A stretch of DNA of 64,000 nt from Dyadobacter sp. UC 10 (GTDB lineage: Bacteria; Bacteroidota; Bacteroidia; Cytophagales; Spirosomataceae): positions 372,001 through 436,000 of the forward strand of contig NZ_VSRN01000001.1 in NCBI RefSeq assembly GCF_008369915.1, given 5' to 3'. The translations under genes and the position numbers were made by a program. Below, in pieces: positions 37,556 through 47,626 of this stretch (the first letter of the stretch is position 1; each line of letters begins with the position of its first letter). The notes under the pieces were generated by a model. The model was not told the DNA's origin. It did no database searches and saw only the letters and a list, made by a program, of their open reading frames with translations.

Positions 37556-40012
37556 TTATTGTTTGATCATTGAGATTGACTTTACATTGCTTTCAGAAGG
37601 AACTGACAGGATGTAAAAACCGCTGGGTAAATGTGAAACATCGATTTTTTGATTGATAATCATTCCGCTCATCACCGGTCTGCCAAGCTTATCCAGGATT
37701 CTGACCCTTGACCCGCCGCCTTCTATATTGACGATTCCAGTGGTTGGATTAGGGTAAATTTTCAGCATTTTACCGCTGTCCATTTTTACGCCCACAATCC
37801 GCGAGAGCTCAACTTTTCCATCGAAATCCATCTGCCGCAGCCGGTAATAGTTCATACCTGGTAAAGGCCTGAGATCCAGGAAAGAGTAAGTGTTATTTTC
37901 TCTCGTAGTCCCGTTCCCATCCACGAAACCGACTTTTTCCCACATTCCACTATCAAGCCTGCGTTCAATTTCAAATCCCTTGTTGTTGGTTTCTTCAGAA
38001 GTTTGCCAATCCAGTTTGATGCCACTATCCAGTTTTTTGGCAGTAAAACGGATCATTGTTACCGGCAGGATGACTTGATACGCCAGGCTTAGTTCACCCG
38101 GATTGGGCCTGTCATAATTGATCGTCCAGCCATCAGGGAGGCCCGTTACCACACTGAATGTACCGCTTAGGGCAGTGGCGTCCAGGATCTTGACTACATC
38201 ACCTGTCACGGGTGAGGGGAAATTGAAAGTCAGATCCAGTGTACCTTCCAACGTAGCCGTTCCGTTCACTACAACCTGGTCGTAAGCGGTACCCGCAACA
38301 CCCGTTCCATTCACTTCAACGGCCAGGGTACTTGCGGAGAAGTTTTCATCCCCATTGAACGTCATGACCCCGGGCGAATATCCCGGCGAAAGGATGCCTC
38401 CATTATTGCTAAAATGCGTGGGGTTAATTACACCCGTGCCAGACAGGGTTCCGGTTGCGGCGTTGCTGATTGCGCCTCCATTTGAATGAATCAAAAAAGG
38501 TGCTGCTATCGCAGTTTTGAGGGACATCGATGCGCTGTTGGTAAACGTGCCGGAAAAGTTATAAAGCGCTGCCTGGGTAGCATTGTCGATACTAATTGCC
38601 CCCGAACTATTGTTGAATGTTCCCTCATTTCTAATTCCGTAGCTTCCGGGGCTTGTGATGAGACCAATTTTGAGCAGCCCGTTATTTACTACCGTTCCCT
38701 TGTTCAACAAACCTTGAAATGCGCCCCCGCTAATTGTGAGAATGCCCGAGTTTCCTATCGTGAGTGTTGCATCATGTTGTACAGTGACTGACTTTGCGAC
38801 CGCATTAATGGAGCCGACAACAAGGTCGGTAGCCACATGTGCGATGGTCACATCATCGGTTGCCGTAGGAACTAATGAGTTTTGCCAATTAGATGGGTTA
38901 TTCCATTCCGCATCAGAGAAACCTGTCCAGATCTGACCGGTCGCCGTAATTGCGGCAGGACCTGAGGGAATTAAGAAACTGCCACCATTCAGGTTTTGAA
39001 CTACACCCGTATTTTGAGTGATTTTGCTATTGCCGGATGCATTTTCAATGATTACGCCTCCATTGTAGAATTCTCCGGATAAATTGTTGTTTATGATGTT
39101 GTCCGATGCAATATTGATGTAGGCGGTACTGGCCGTATTGTCAAAGTAACCACGGTTGAATATGGCATCACCGCCAATGTCCCCCGCTGCACCGATATCA
39201 ATTGATCCCTGATTGGTAAAAGTCGCACCATTATAGAGCCCATCCGAGACCGTTCGGCTAATTGAAATAAGGCCGCCAGCTTCATTAAAAAAAACCGATT
39301 CATCGGCACACCAAAGCCCCCTACCGTCGTAAAGTCCAGGCATAACCCCGCCAATGGTGATGCTGGCCTTGTTAGTGAAGCTGCCTGAGCCGGTATTGGT
39401 CATTGCTCCGCAGTTTGTTGCCGCCTTACAGGTCCGGTTAATGGAAATGGACCCACTTTCGTTCACAAAAGTGCTGGCGTCGCTGTCGATACCGGCATAG
39501 CCAATATCCCCTGCATTTCCAATATTAATTGTGCCGTTGTTCGTAAAAAGGCCATCTGACATCCCAATCCCAGTATACGCGACATTATTAATATTCAACG
39601 TTCCGTTATTTTCAACCGAGCCCGAATAAACGTCTAGCCCATGTCCTTGAGAATCAGCAATGGACAAGGTTCCGTCCACAGCTATGGTGAGAAATCCACC
39701 ATAAGCTACGATAACAGTCTTGGCAACGGCTGCACCAGTGATAATGGGATTAACATTGGGCAGCGACGCAGCTTGGATCTCTGCTACGTCGGACGCATCG
39801 GGTACACCAGCCGTCCAATTCCCTGCTGTGTGCCAATCATTGCTGATGCCGCCGAGCCAGTAAGTATCTGCAAATGCATTATTGGCAAAGAGCAGTATAA
39901 CAGTGACCAGCCCCCTGATGGATAGCTCAGATAGGTTAAAGCTGAATCTGCTTCTTCCGGATCCGGCTGTTTTTTGAAGGCGACCATTAGTCGGTAAGAT
40001 ATAGTTTTGCAT
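37556..40012 (-). CDS. Large secreted protein with T9SS type A sorting domain
   Basis: 818 residues. Signal peptide (region LVTVILLFANNAFA), then a long repetitive beta-helix-like body with motifs SNDWHTAGNWTAGVPDASD, repeated NNGTINIGNAGDIG and TFTNQGSIDIGAAGDIG units, and a second SDAEWNNPSNWQNSLVP block. Near the end, LDWQTSEETNNKGFEIERRL is the module that often precedes T9SS tails. The tail is MLKIYPNPTTGIVNIEG...IDVSHLPSGFYILSV. It should be exported by the type IX system and attached to the surface. The body resembles adhesins and autotransporter passenger repeats; no enzyme motif is visible. Confidence 0.9.
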   Translation of the reverse strand: MQNYILPTNGRLQKTAGSGRSRFSFNLSELSIRGLVTVILLFANNAFADTYWLGGISNDWHTAGNWTAGVPDASDVAEIQAASLPNVNPIITGAAVAKTVIVAYGGFLTIAVDGTLSIADSQGHGLDVYSGSVENNGTLNINNVAYTGIGMSDGLFTNNGTINIGNAGDIGYAGIDSDASTFVNESGSISINRTCKAATNCGAMTNTGSGSFTNKASITIGGVMPGLYDGRGLWCADESVFFNEAGGLISISRTVSDGLYNGATFTNQGSIDIGAAGDIGGDAIFNRGYFDNTASTAYINIASDNIINNNLSGEFYNGGVIIENASGNSKITQNTGVVQNLNGGSFLIPSGPAAITATGQIWTGFSDAEWNNPSNWQNSLVPTATDDVTIAHVATDLVVGSINAVAKSVTVQHDATLTIGNSGILTISGGAFQGLLNKGTVVNNGLLKIGLITSPGSYGIRNEGTFNNSSGAISIDNATQAALYNFSGTFTNSASMSLKTAIAAPFLIHSNGGAISNAATGTLSGTGVINPTHFSNNGGILSPGYSPGVMTFNGDENFSASTLAVEVNGTGVAGTAYDQVVVNGTATLEGTLDLTFNFPSPVTGDVVKILDATALSGTFSVVTGLPDGWTINYDRPNPGELSLAYQVILPVTMIRFTAKKLDSGIKLDWQTSEETNNKGFEIERRLDSGMWEKVGFVDGNGTTRENNTYSFLDLRPLPGMNYYRLRQMDFDGKVELSRIVGVKMDSGKMLKIYPNPTTGIVNIEGGGSRVRILDKLGRPVMSGMIINQKIDVSHLPSGFYILSVPSESNVKSISMIKQ

Positions 40013-40151
40013 AATGATTTGAGTAAATACAAGATTAATTCGACATACTCACCGAAGCCGTGATTTCGGAACTACTGTTTCATTTTGAAGAGACAGTTGA
40101 GGTTGCAAATGTGCCAGTGTGAAACATGGATACGGCGTAAAACCCATGCAA

Positions 40152-40159
40152 CAAACATA
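40152..40159 (-). promoter_or_regulatory. Candidate -7 box for the T9SS protein gene
   Basis: On the minus strand this reads TATGTTTG, an exact TAnnTTTG, about 140 bases before the ATG at 40012. No TTG box is seen 19-23 bases upstream. The 194-base gap also holds a nearby pair of GGACTATT words (40183-40190 and 40203-40210). Moderate to weak support. Confidence 0.3.
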
Positions 40160-40206
40160 TTGAAGCACATGGAGGAAGAGGAGGACTATTCGCCCAAAAA
40201 GGTGGA

Positions 40207-43200
40207 CTATTGTTTCAACCGCCGGAATTCGGTTGGAGATTGGCCAAATTCTTCGGAAAACAACCGGGTAAAATACTTGGGATCCTCAAATCCTACCGCA
40301 TAAGCTACTTCGGAAATGGTCATAGCAGTGGTGACCAGCAGGTGGCGGGCCCGGGCCAGGCGAAGGGCGCGGTCGTAACGCGTGACAGACATTCCTGTAA
40401 GCGCGACCATCTTCCGGTGAAGCGAAGAACGGCTCATTCCAACCTGCTGGCAAATCGTTTCCATCGAAGCCGGGTTGTTATCCCACTGAGCTTCCAGGGC
40501 AGTGCGCAGTCCTTGCAAAAACAAATTCTCAAGAGATTCGTTTTCTTCGATCGGGAGCACCTCCGGCTCTGCCGGTTTTGTTATCCGCTGGCTGTAATAA
40601 GACCGTAGCCGGCGGCGGGATTGCAGCAGGTTGTTCAATACCGCCTCCAATTCTTCTCTTTGAAACGGCTTGGTCAGGTAGGCGTCGGCACCACGCCTTA
40701 TCCCGCTTATCCGGTCGCTGATGCCGGCCCGGGCTGTCAGCATGACAATGGGAATGTGGCTTGTCGCAAGATTGTTTTTCAGCGTATCGCACAATTCATA
40801 ACCATCTTTCAGGGGCATCATGACATCCGTGACAATAAGGTCCGGAATGTTTCCCAAAGCCGAATCTATGCCGGTCTGACCATTGTCGGCCCGGATGATG
40901 TTGTAATCGCTTCGAAGAGCGGAGATGATATAGGCTGCTACATCCTCATTGTCTTCTACCAGGAGCAGAACAGGTTTTTCTTCGGCTGTTTTACTAATCG
41001 CAACAGCATCTTCGGACATGGCGTGGCTACCGGAAGCCGGCTCAGCAGGTGGCAGCAAAATGTATGGGGCCTGACGGGTCCGGCGGAAACTCACCACGAA
41101 CTCGGCGCCCTCGCCCGGTACGCTTCGGACAGCCAATCTGCCCTGCATCAGGGATACCAGTTCGCGCACCAGCGCCAGGCCGATGCCGGTTCCGCCCGTT
41201 TCTGGGGCTGGCTGGCCGGAAACCTGAAAAAACCGATCGAAGATCAGCGGCAACTTCTCTGGCTCGATACCGGGGCCGGTATTACGGACATAGATCGACA
41301 CCCATTCGGCATCCGGTTGTTGCGCGGTTGAAACTGCCTCGTAGTACCCAACAGTTTTAATTGCCGCAGTTGTTAGCCGGAGATAAACCTCGCCGCCGGC
41401 TGGGGCAAATTTGATGGCGTTTGTCAAAAGGTTCGATAAGATATCTTGCAGCTTATCCTTGTCAAAATCTGTTTCCAAATCCCTCTCATCGGTTTGGAAA
41501 TGCATTTGAATGTGCCTGGCAGCGGCCAGGGTATCAAACGACTCGGCCACATAACGTGTGAACCGGACCAGATCGGCGCGGACCGGTTGCCAGGTTATCG
41601 CCCCGGATTCAAGTTTGGAAAGGTCAAGGATCTGATTGATAAGCCGAAGCAGGCTGCTTCCGTTACGTTCGATCAGATCGGCAACCCGTGGGCTTCGTGC
41701 TACGATCTCGTCCGGCTGGTAACGTTTCAGTTCGGAGGTCATACCCAGGATAACAGTGAGCGGCGTCCGGAACTCATGGGAGATATTGGCAAAAAAGCGG
41801 GACTTGGCTTCATTGAGCTGGTGAAGCGATTTCGCCTGGCGCTCAATAACACCCTTGTCCTGTTCAATGCGGGCCGTGGCATGCCTGATCTCCGACTCGA
41901 GCCGTAACTGTTCCTGCCGGTGGTTCCAGATTCGCCATTTCAGCCAACCCCAGATGCTGACGATCACCAAGAGTACTGCCAGGCCCAAAAACCATATTTG
42001 CAGATAAAAAGGGCGCCTGACATCAACTCCGATAGCCAGCATATTGGCGGACCATTGCCCGTTGGCCGCCTGGCCCCTGATCAGTAACTTGTACTTACCA
42101 TAAGGCAGGTTGCCCAGCCGTATCGACGATTCGGCCTGCTGTATCCATGCATTGTCCAGCCCTTGTAACTGATACGCATAAACGTTCTTCTCGGAATCGG
42201 CAAAATTCAACATTGCAAATTCGAGCACGGCCGTCTGCTCGCCGGGCCGTATGATGATTTCGTGCGTCCTGGCAAGCTGCTCCGTTTTGTCGAGAAGCCG
42301 ACCCACCGCATGATCGAACTGGCGAAATGAAACAAGACGCATTTGCAGCGGAGCTGGTGGTTTCTCATTTTCGAAGTCCCGTGGATCGAAAGAAGTGATC
42401 CCGTTCAGTCCGCCGAAATATATCCTTCCGGCTTTGTCCTGAAAATGTGCAATACGGTTAAATTCATTGTGGGTGATGCCATTCTGGGTAAAATATGCGC
42501 GTGTGGTGAGCCTGGCAGGGTTGAATTGCATGATACCATGATCGCTGCTTAGCCAGAGGCTACCTCTCCGGTCCGGATAAATCGCGTGAATATTGTCGTT
42601 GGTCAGGCCCTCCGAACGCCGGAACTGGCGGTATTTATTCTGCGCCCGGTCCCACCGTATCAACCCGGCATTGGCTGTTCCCAACCAATAAATGCCTTTT
42701 TGATCCTGATAAAAATGCTCGTAAGCATCAGCCGGTAAATAAAAAGACCCCTTTCCGCCACTCCAATAGCGGGCGGTGACCCCTTTGACCGGATCCAGAA
42801 TATACAGACCGGTTCCAGAACAAATCCAGAACGTGCCCTGCCGGTCAGGGGCGATATGCAGCACGTGCGACTGAGCAAGCTCCTGAAACTGATTATACCG
42901 GGTAAATGATTCGATCGCGCCGGCCTTTGGATGAAACAGCCACAGCCCCAAACGGCCGCCGGCCAGCCATTGATCGCCACCTAACGATTGGAGTGCCCAG
43001 ATTGTACTGTTGTTAAGCAACCGATATCCTTTTTGCCCGCCAGTCTTACGATCATAGTCAATCAATTGATTTGCCAGCCCCAGCATCAGCCGCCCGGGTG
43101 GATCATCGGCCAGCGCTATCGTTGGTCCATGCTGCGGATCAGTTAACAGTTTTTTTACCGATTCACCATTTGCAGTGGAAGTGTAGAGTCCAAATTTTTC

Positions 43201-44361
43201 GAGACTCGCATAAAGAGTATCTCCGCTGACTGTAATCCCCCGAATGGCCGCCGTTTTTTCCCCTGTGTAAGTTGCATTGTAAAATAACCGACGGAAATAG
43301 TTGGGCACTACTTTAACCTGGTACACGCCAAAACTTGTCCCCAGCCACATCGAGCCATTTTGGTCCACAAAAAAACTGCGGTTGATTACCGCTTCCCCGG
43401 TTAGCTGATCCGTGATATCCAGCAGTACTGCACCCGTTCTGTCCCGGAGGCGGGTTCCATCCCATATTGCGCCGGTTTTATCAAAGACATGACAAACCGG
43501 GAAAAGTGAATGTGTTAGGGCTGGTTGCTGAGCATGCGGAATTTCGTACCGTTTACCTGATTCGTCGATTCTGTAAGCTTTAACAAAGCCGTTTGACAGA
43601 TTTGTAGCCAGATAGCAAAATTCGGTACCGGCATTACGTTGTCCCAGACAATTGGTAAACAGGTCTTCTGAATGCTTAAACTCCCTAAGAATTTGTCCGT
43701 CAGCAGTAAGTTCAACGAAGTACTGTCCGTCGGCAATGGCCCAAACGGTTTTACGGACGGTTACCTGGCGAATGGTTAGCTGTTTAAACCGTGAAAGACG
43801 AACATGTTTCAGTCCCGATTCAGGGTGATAAGAGGAAAGTACAGCCGGACGGAAATTTGCAAAAAATATAGTTCCGTCCGTGCTGCCAAACAGGCGCTGG
43901 GGAAAATTCAGGTAGCTCCCGGTATGCTTTTCGCCGAATTTCTTCTCAAAAGGAATTGTCGTTCCCGTCAGCGGATTGAACAGGAAAATCCTTGACTCCC
44001 CATACGGCCCCATGAGCCATAGCATTCCGTCAGCATCCTGGGAAATGGATTGTATATCGTCAAATGCAAGTCCGTTGCGGTCCTTTGTGTAATTGGTGAA
44101 AGTTTTTCCGTCAAAGCGGCTAAGTCCAAACTTGGTCCCGAACCACATAAACCCTTGTCTGTCCTGAAAAATGGCATTTACCTCCCGGTGAGCAAGACCG
44201 TTCTCCGGGCCATAATGCTTCACCCACCCCACATAGGGTTGGGCCGCACCCGGTTGGACCGCACCAGGTTGGGCCGCACCAGGCTGGGTCGCATACCGTT
44301 GCGCTTTTGCCAGCGTGCATAGCAGCATAAGCACGCCCGCCACGAGACTTGTTGTTTTCAC
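40207..44361 (-). CDS. Hybrid two-component system sensor/regulator (HTCS)
   Basis: 1,384 residues. The frame is open to 44490, overlapping the phosphotriesterase-like gene. The GTG at 44361 gives an ideal signal peptide (M-KTTSLVAGVLMLLCTLAKAQ) and is preferred. A QPGAA repeat follows, then two seven-bladed regulator propellers (AIFQDRQGFMWFGTKFGLSR, AIYPDRRGSLWLSSDHGIMQ), a Y_Y_Y domain, one membrane helix, a histidine kinase (NISHEFRTPLT, His ~862; ATPase box TGGTGIGLALVREL), a receiver (Asp ~1179 in IVTDVMMP) and an AraC-type HTH (ISEVAYAVGFEDPKYFTRLF). HTCS proteins sense periplasmic oligosaccharides and switch on the matching utilisation genes. It probably governs the operon upstream on the same strand, or the T9SS gene downstream. 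Confidence 0.95.
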   Translation of the reverse strand: MKTTSLVAGVLMLLCTLAKAQRYATQPGAAQPGAVQPGAAQPYVGWVKHYGPENGLAHREVNAIFQDRQGFMWFGTKFGLSRFDGKTFTNYTKDRNGLAFDDIQSISQDADGMLWLMGPYGESRIFLFNPLTGTTIPFEKKFGEKHTGSYLNFPQRLFGSTDGTIFFANFRPAVLSSYHPESGLKHVRLSRFKQLTIRQVTVRKTVWAIADGQYFVELTADGQILREFKHSEDLFTNCLGQRNAGTEFCYLATNLSNGFVKAYRIDESGKRYEIPHAQQPALTHSLFPVCHVFDKTGAIWDGTRLRDRTGAVLLDITDQLTGEAVINRSFFVDQNGSMWLGTSFGVYQVKVVPNYFRRLFYNATYTGEKTAAIRGITVSGDTLYASLEKFGLYTSTANGESVKKLLTDPQHGPTIALADDPPGRLMLGLANQLIDYDRKTGGQKGYRLLNNSTIWALQSLGGDQWLAGGRLGLWLFHPKAGAIESFTRYNQFQELAQSHVLHIAPDRQGTFWICSGTGLYILDPVKGVTARYWSGGKGSFYLPADAYEHFYQDQKGIYWLGTANAGLIRWDRAQNKYRQFRRSEGLTNDNIHAIYPDRRGSLWLSSDHGIMQFNPARLTTRAYFTQNGITHNEFNRIAHFQDKAGRIYFGGLNGITSFDPRDFENEKPPAPLQMRLVSFRQFDHAVGRLLDKTEQLARTHEIIIRPGEQTAVLEFAMLNFADSEKNVYAYQLQGLDNAWIQQAESSIRLGNLPYGKYKLLIRGQAANGQWSANMLAIGVDVRRPFYLQIWFLGLAVLLVIVSIWGWLKWRIWNHRQEQLRLESEIRHATARIEQDKGVIERQAKSLHQLNEAKSRFFANISHEFRTPLTVILGMTSELKRYQPDEIVARSPRVADLIERNGSSLLRLINQILDLSKLESGAITWQPVRADLVRFTRYVAESFDTLAAARHIQMHFQTDERDLETDFDKDKLQDILSNLLTNAIKFAPAGGEVYLRLTTAAIKTVGYYEAVSTAQQPDAEWVSIYVRNTGPGIEPEKLPLIFDRFFQVSGQPAPETGGTGIGLALVRELVSLMQGRLAVRSVPGEGAEFVVSFRRTRQAPYILLPPAEPASGSHAMSEDAVAISKTAEEKPVLLLVEDNEDVAAYIISALRSDYNIIRADNGQTGIDSALGNIPDLIVTDVMMPLKDGYELCDTLKNNLATSHIPIVMLTARAGISDRISGIRRGADAYLTKPFQREELEAVLNNLLQSRRRLRSYYSQRITKPAEPEVLPIEENESLENLFLQGLRTALEAQWDNNPASMETICQQVGMSRSSLHRKMVALTGMSVTRYDRALRLARARHLLVTTAMTISEVAYAVGFEDPKYFTRLFSEEFGQSPTEFRRLKQ
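44237..44296 (-). repeat. 15-bp coding minisatellite in the HTCS gene, 4 units
   Basis: Plus-strand units GGTTGGGCCGCACCC (44237), GGTTGGACCGCACCA (44252), GGTTGGGCCGCACCA (44267) and a degenerate fourth (44282). On the coding strand each unit is GGTGCGGCCCAACC plus one base, giving QPGAA/QPGAV. The core TGCGGCCCAACC is the same as in the fecR array at 24805. It lies between the signal peptide and the first propeller blade. Confidence 0.93.
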
Positions 44362-44452
44362 AGGATAGAATAAATCTGAAAAGGCACGGATCGGATCTAT
44401 ATCCTCTATTTGAAAACAATTTGTAAATTCCAGGAAAGTCGATGAGGAAAAT

Positions 44453-45424
44453 TTAGCCGTTAAATGCGTAGAGCGAAGCCGGGTTGTCAATCATGATCCT
44501 GTTCCAATAAACGTTTAGCCCCCTGTTTTCCAGTTCCTCCCTGAATGTGGTCAGTAAAAAGTCAAGACCGGGTGCGCCGCCATAGGATTTCCAGTAGGTG
44601 TTTTTGGCAGCGTCCATACCCACGGTAATCTGGTCAGGAAATTCGGGCAGTAACTTTTCCAGCAGTGCGTAAGTGCTGTTCGTTTCCCCGGATTTCCACC
44701 TGAATGCGCTGTCAAACTCGACCCTGACGCCTGTTTGTAATACATCTCTGACATATTCATGATCAGGGTGTTTGTCGACGTGGGAGATCACAACGTGTGA
44801 CAGGTTGACGCCCAACTTCTCAAAAAGCTGTGCCTGTGCCAGGGCGTGTTTTCCCGAATTGGTATGCGTCAGAATCGGCGCGCCCGTGGTTAAGTGCGCA
44901 TTGGAAACTGCGTGAAAAATCTTTGTTTGATGCCCGTTAATGCTTTCGTCTGCGGTCGCCAGTTTGATAAGCCCCGCCTTTTGTCCGGTTCGTTTGATAA
45001 TCGGGCCATTGTAATCGTAAAGGTCTACGCCTTCTTCGATGTCCGCGACGAAAAGTGCGGCCAGCTGGTCTGCAGAATAATCATAACGCCAGTGGTTGGA
45101 AGGATAATACATTTCCAGATGCAGACCCGTCGGGGCCACGATATGGATTCCCGACAGGGTTGAGACCTCCGCCAGCTTGACGACATTACGCCCGCAGTTG
45201 GCAGGCATGGTGTCGATCATCGTCCGGCCGCCCAGGTCGTGCACCATTTGCAGTTCCATGGCTATTTTTTTTATATCATTGAGTAAAAAAGCCGGGTTGG
45301 CCTGGGTCGGGAAACTTTCTTCAATAACAATGTGCTCGTGGGAATAGGTGGTCCCCATTTCCCGGATGTCGATATCGCCGTTGACCGTTCTGATAAAAGC
45401 CATGCTACCTGTTTTATTGTCCAT
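44453..45424 (-). CDS. Phosphotriesterase-family metal hydrolase (possible lactonase)
   Basis: 323 residues, amidohydrolase superfamily, no signal peptide. The binuclear metal site is recognisable: YSHEH (His29, His31), the bridging lysine in AGLIKLATADESI, ILTHTNSG, VVISHVDKHPDH and the Asp in TVGMDAAKN. The family includes phosphotriesterases, lactonases and sugar-lactone hydrolases. In an operon of sugar dehydrogenases, a lactone or phospho-sugar is the likelier substrate. Its ATG at 45424 overlaps the preceding TAA by one base (TAATG); ATG 45403 (MAFIRTV) is an alternative. It is the last gene of the 53102-44453 operon. Confidence 0.88.
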   Translation of the reverse strand: MDNKTGSMAFIRTVNGDIDIREMGTTYSHEHIVIEESFPTQANPAFLLNDIKKIAMELQMVHDLGGRTMIDTMPANCGRNVVKLAEVSTLSGIHIVAPTGLHLEMYYPSNHWRYDYSADQLAALFVADIEEGVDLYDYNGPIIKRTGQKAGLIKLATADESINGHQTKIFHAVSNAHLTTGAPILTHTNSGKHALAQAQLFEKLGVNLSHVVISHVDKHPDHEYVRDVLQTGVRVEFDSAFRWKSGETNSTYALLEKLLPEFPDQITVGMDAAKNTYWKSYGGAPGLDFLLTTFREELENRGLNVYWNRIMIDNPASLYAFNG

Positions 45425-46797
45425 TATAAATTCTTCCGCCAGTCGTCCCTGCCGGTGTATGCTTCTTTTTCCGGAATTTCCAGTACGGCACCAATATCGT
45501 GAAGGTGTTCCCGCAAGGCATTAACAGACAGTTCGTTGGCAGCTTCGTCGCATTGCAGCGAAAGTACTGCCGCAATACCTGCGGCCTGACCCATGGACAT
45601 GGTTTGCGCCATAGACCTGCACGAGGCATGGGCGTCGTGCGTGGCTGAAAAACACCGTCCAACCACCCATACGTTCCGGCTGCCTTTTGGTACAATACAA
45701 CCGTAAGGAACTCCGTATATCCCTGTCCCCGGAATGTATTCCCAATGTGTTTCCTGCCCGCTCTGCTCGTCGAGCCGGTGGTCTTCAATGGGCGCCCCGC
45801 ACAGGAAAATGCTGTCGTTCGGAATGTTCGCTTCCATGCATTCTGCCTTGGTCAACCTGTGTTCCCCGTAAACGCGGCGGGTTTCACGCACGCCGATCTG
45901 GTGGGAAAGACCAATGATGTCCGATTGCCCGTATCCGGGTACTTCCTCCTGGAAAAACCGCTCGTAAATAAAAGCCTGTCTTCTGCCTTCTATTTCAGCC
46001 TGAGTCAATTGGGAAGCGTCGAGGCCAGAAAAGCCTGAAACTTTAACCGCCACAGTCGAGATACATTTGCGGGCATTCATTTCATGGGCGGAACCTTCTT
46101 TTCGCGGTAACGGATGTCGCCCGCTTTGCACAGCCTGCCGCATTTTTTCCGTAAGCATTTTCTTCCCGCCTGAACTCTGAAATAATTCAGGGTCCACGTT
46201 GCTCATGCGAAAAGTAGTGGTCATGCTTTGCGCTGGTTCGAGCTGGCCGGCGATTTCATATTCCATTCCTGCCAAATGACAAAAGTCTGCGTCTCCGGAG
46301 GCGTCAATGACGCGCCGGGCAATGATTTTTCCAAATCCGCCTTTATGCCACACGATGCAGCTGTAATTTTCATTTCCACTGTCCACATCAATCAATGTGG
46401 TATGGAGCAGATAAGTAATATGCTGGTTACCAATAAGATAGTCCCAGGCGCTTTTCAGCTTTTCGGGATTATAGTTCACACCCGTTCCTGCACCGTAGGT
46501 ATTGGGTCTCAGGAAAATGGCTTTCTCTCCATCCAGGGTATTGACGACCTTGTCGGGCCAGCCGCCTGCTATTTTTTTCGGTGATCCGCCCGGCGTGAAA
46601 AAGCCGTAAAATGTGTCCAGCATTTGGGTGGACGAGCCTCCCGGAAACCCATATCGTTCCAGGAGCATCACCGAATGCTTTCCCGGTATTGCCCCCGCAG
46701 CGATAGCCGCTACACACCCCGCCGATCCGGCCCCGATCACCAGTATATCGACCTCCCGGATAACGGGTACGCGTAAATGATTGATTATTCCTTTCAT
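45424..46797 (-). CDS. FAD-dependent oxidoreductase (FAD_oxidored family)
   Basis: About 457 residues from ATG 46797 (MKGIINHLRVP). The ATG at 46830 is also open but overlaps the SIS gene. The Rossmann motif VDILVIGAGSAGCVAAIAAG binds FAD; YGFPGGSSTQMLDTFYGF and RVIDASGDADFCHLAG are family blocks, and the C-terminal FAD contact is CFSATHDAHASCRSMAQTMS. Substrate unknown. There is no signal peptide, so it is cytoplasmic. It lies 10 bases after the SIS gene and overlaps the phosphotriesterase-like gene, so all three are coupled. Confidence 0.88.
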   Translation of the reverse strand: MKGIINHLRVPVIREVDILVIGAGSAGCVAAIAAGAIPGKHSVMLLERYGFPGGSSTQMLDTFYGFFTPGGSPKKIAGGWPDKVVNTLDGEKAIFLRPNTYGAGTGVNYNPEKLKSAWDYLIGNQHITYLLHTTLIDVDSGNENYSCIVWHKGGFGKIIARRVIDASGDADFCHLAGMEYEIAGQLEPAQSMTTTFRMSNVDPELFQSSGGKKMLTEKMRQAVQSGRHPLPRKEGSAHEMNARKCISTVAVKVSGFSGLDASQLTQAEIEGRRQAFIYERFFQEEVPGYGQSDIIGLSHQIGVRETRRVYGEHRLTKAECMEANIPNDSIFLCGAPIEDHRLDEQSGQETHWEYIPGTGIYGVPYGCIVPKGSRNVWVVGRCFSATHDAHASCRSMAQTMSMGQAAGIAAVLSLQCDEAANELSVNALREHLHDIGAVLEIPEKEAYTGRDDWRKNL

Positions 46798-46807
46798 ATT
46801 GAAGCTT

Positions 46808-47626
46808 TCAGGTTCCGGGAACAAGGTCATTTGTGCTTACGTACGAGCTGTACCCTACACTTTCGTAGAGTTTGGCGAGCCTGTGCGCATGTTCATCATA
46901 GGCACTTTCAAAAAGCTCTTTTGCTTTTTCGGCGCCTACATTTACTTCCGCCGTAAGGACTTTGGGAGGCCTGCCCGCCTCGGTTAACAGTTTCGCCGTT
47001 TCCGCCTTGATACTGTTGATAATAATCGCCCCTCCGACGGTCGAGCCGGGGGCCACGGGTGTCTGCAAACCGGGGATTTGTATCATTGCATCGCCTGCCG
47101 GGGCACCCGTGTCGAGTATGAGGTCGGCGAAATCGGTCAGTTTCTTGCCATCTGCGCGTTTGCTGCGGCTTTTCTCCGCGTGCCGGGAGGTTACCAGTGC
47201 CACTACTTTTATACCCGATTCGGCAAACAGCTCCGCCATTTCTACAGGAACTACATTGCATCCGCTGGAAGAAATAACGAGGGCAGTATCGACCTCCGAG
47301 AGCTTGTAATTTCTCAGGATCCTGGCTGCGAGTCCGGGCACATTTTCCAGAAACATGGCCTGGCGCTGGCCATTGGCCCCTACTACCAGATTGTGAAATG
47401 TCAGCGAAAGCTCGACGATGGGATTAAAACCCGGAAAAGAACCATATCTCGGCCACATCTCTTCCACCATGATCCGGCTGTGACCGCTACCGAAAACATG
47501 GACCATCCGCCCCGCCAGAATGGACTCCGCAAACCACGAGGCAGCTTTTTGAATGGCTTCTTCCTGCTGTTCGATGACGGTCAGGATCTCTTTTGTTTTA
47601 TCAATAAATTGTTGGGTCACACTCAT
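46808..47626 (-). CDS. SIS-domain sugar isomerase, UPF0309 type
   Basis: 272 residues, one SIS (sugar isomerase) domain. Phosphosugar-binding features: VHVFGSGHSRIMVEEMWPRYG, TALVISSSGCNVVPVEMAEL, VVALVTSRHAEKS. The family resembles MurQ and GmhA but has no settled function. Its start overlaps the ROK kinase stop by four bases (ATGA), which suggests matched production: the kinase would phosphorylate a sugar and this protein would isomerise or deaminate it. This pairing is inference. Confidence 0.88.
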   Translation of the reverse strand: MSVTQQFIDKTKEILTVIEQQEEAIQKAASWFAESILAGRMVHVFGSGHSRIMVEEMWPRYGSFPGFNPIVELSLTFHNLVVGANGQRQAMFLENVPGLAARILRNYKLSEVDTALVISSSGCNVVPVEMAELFAESGIKVVALVTSRHAEKSRSKRADGKKLTDFADLILDTGAPAGDAMIQIPGLQTPVAPGSTVGGAIIINSIKAETAKLLTEAGRPPKVLTAEVNVGAEKAKELFESAYDEHAHRLAKLYESVGYSSYVSTNDLVPGT

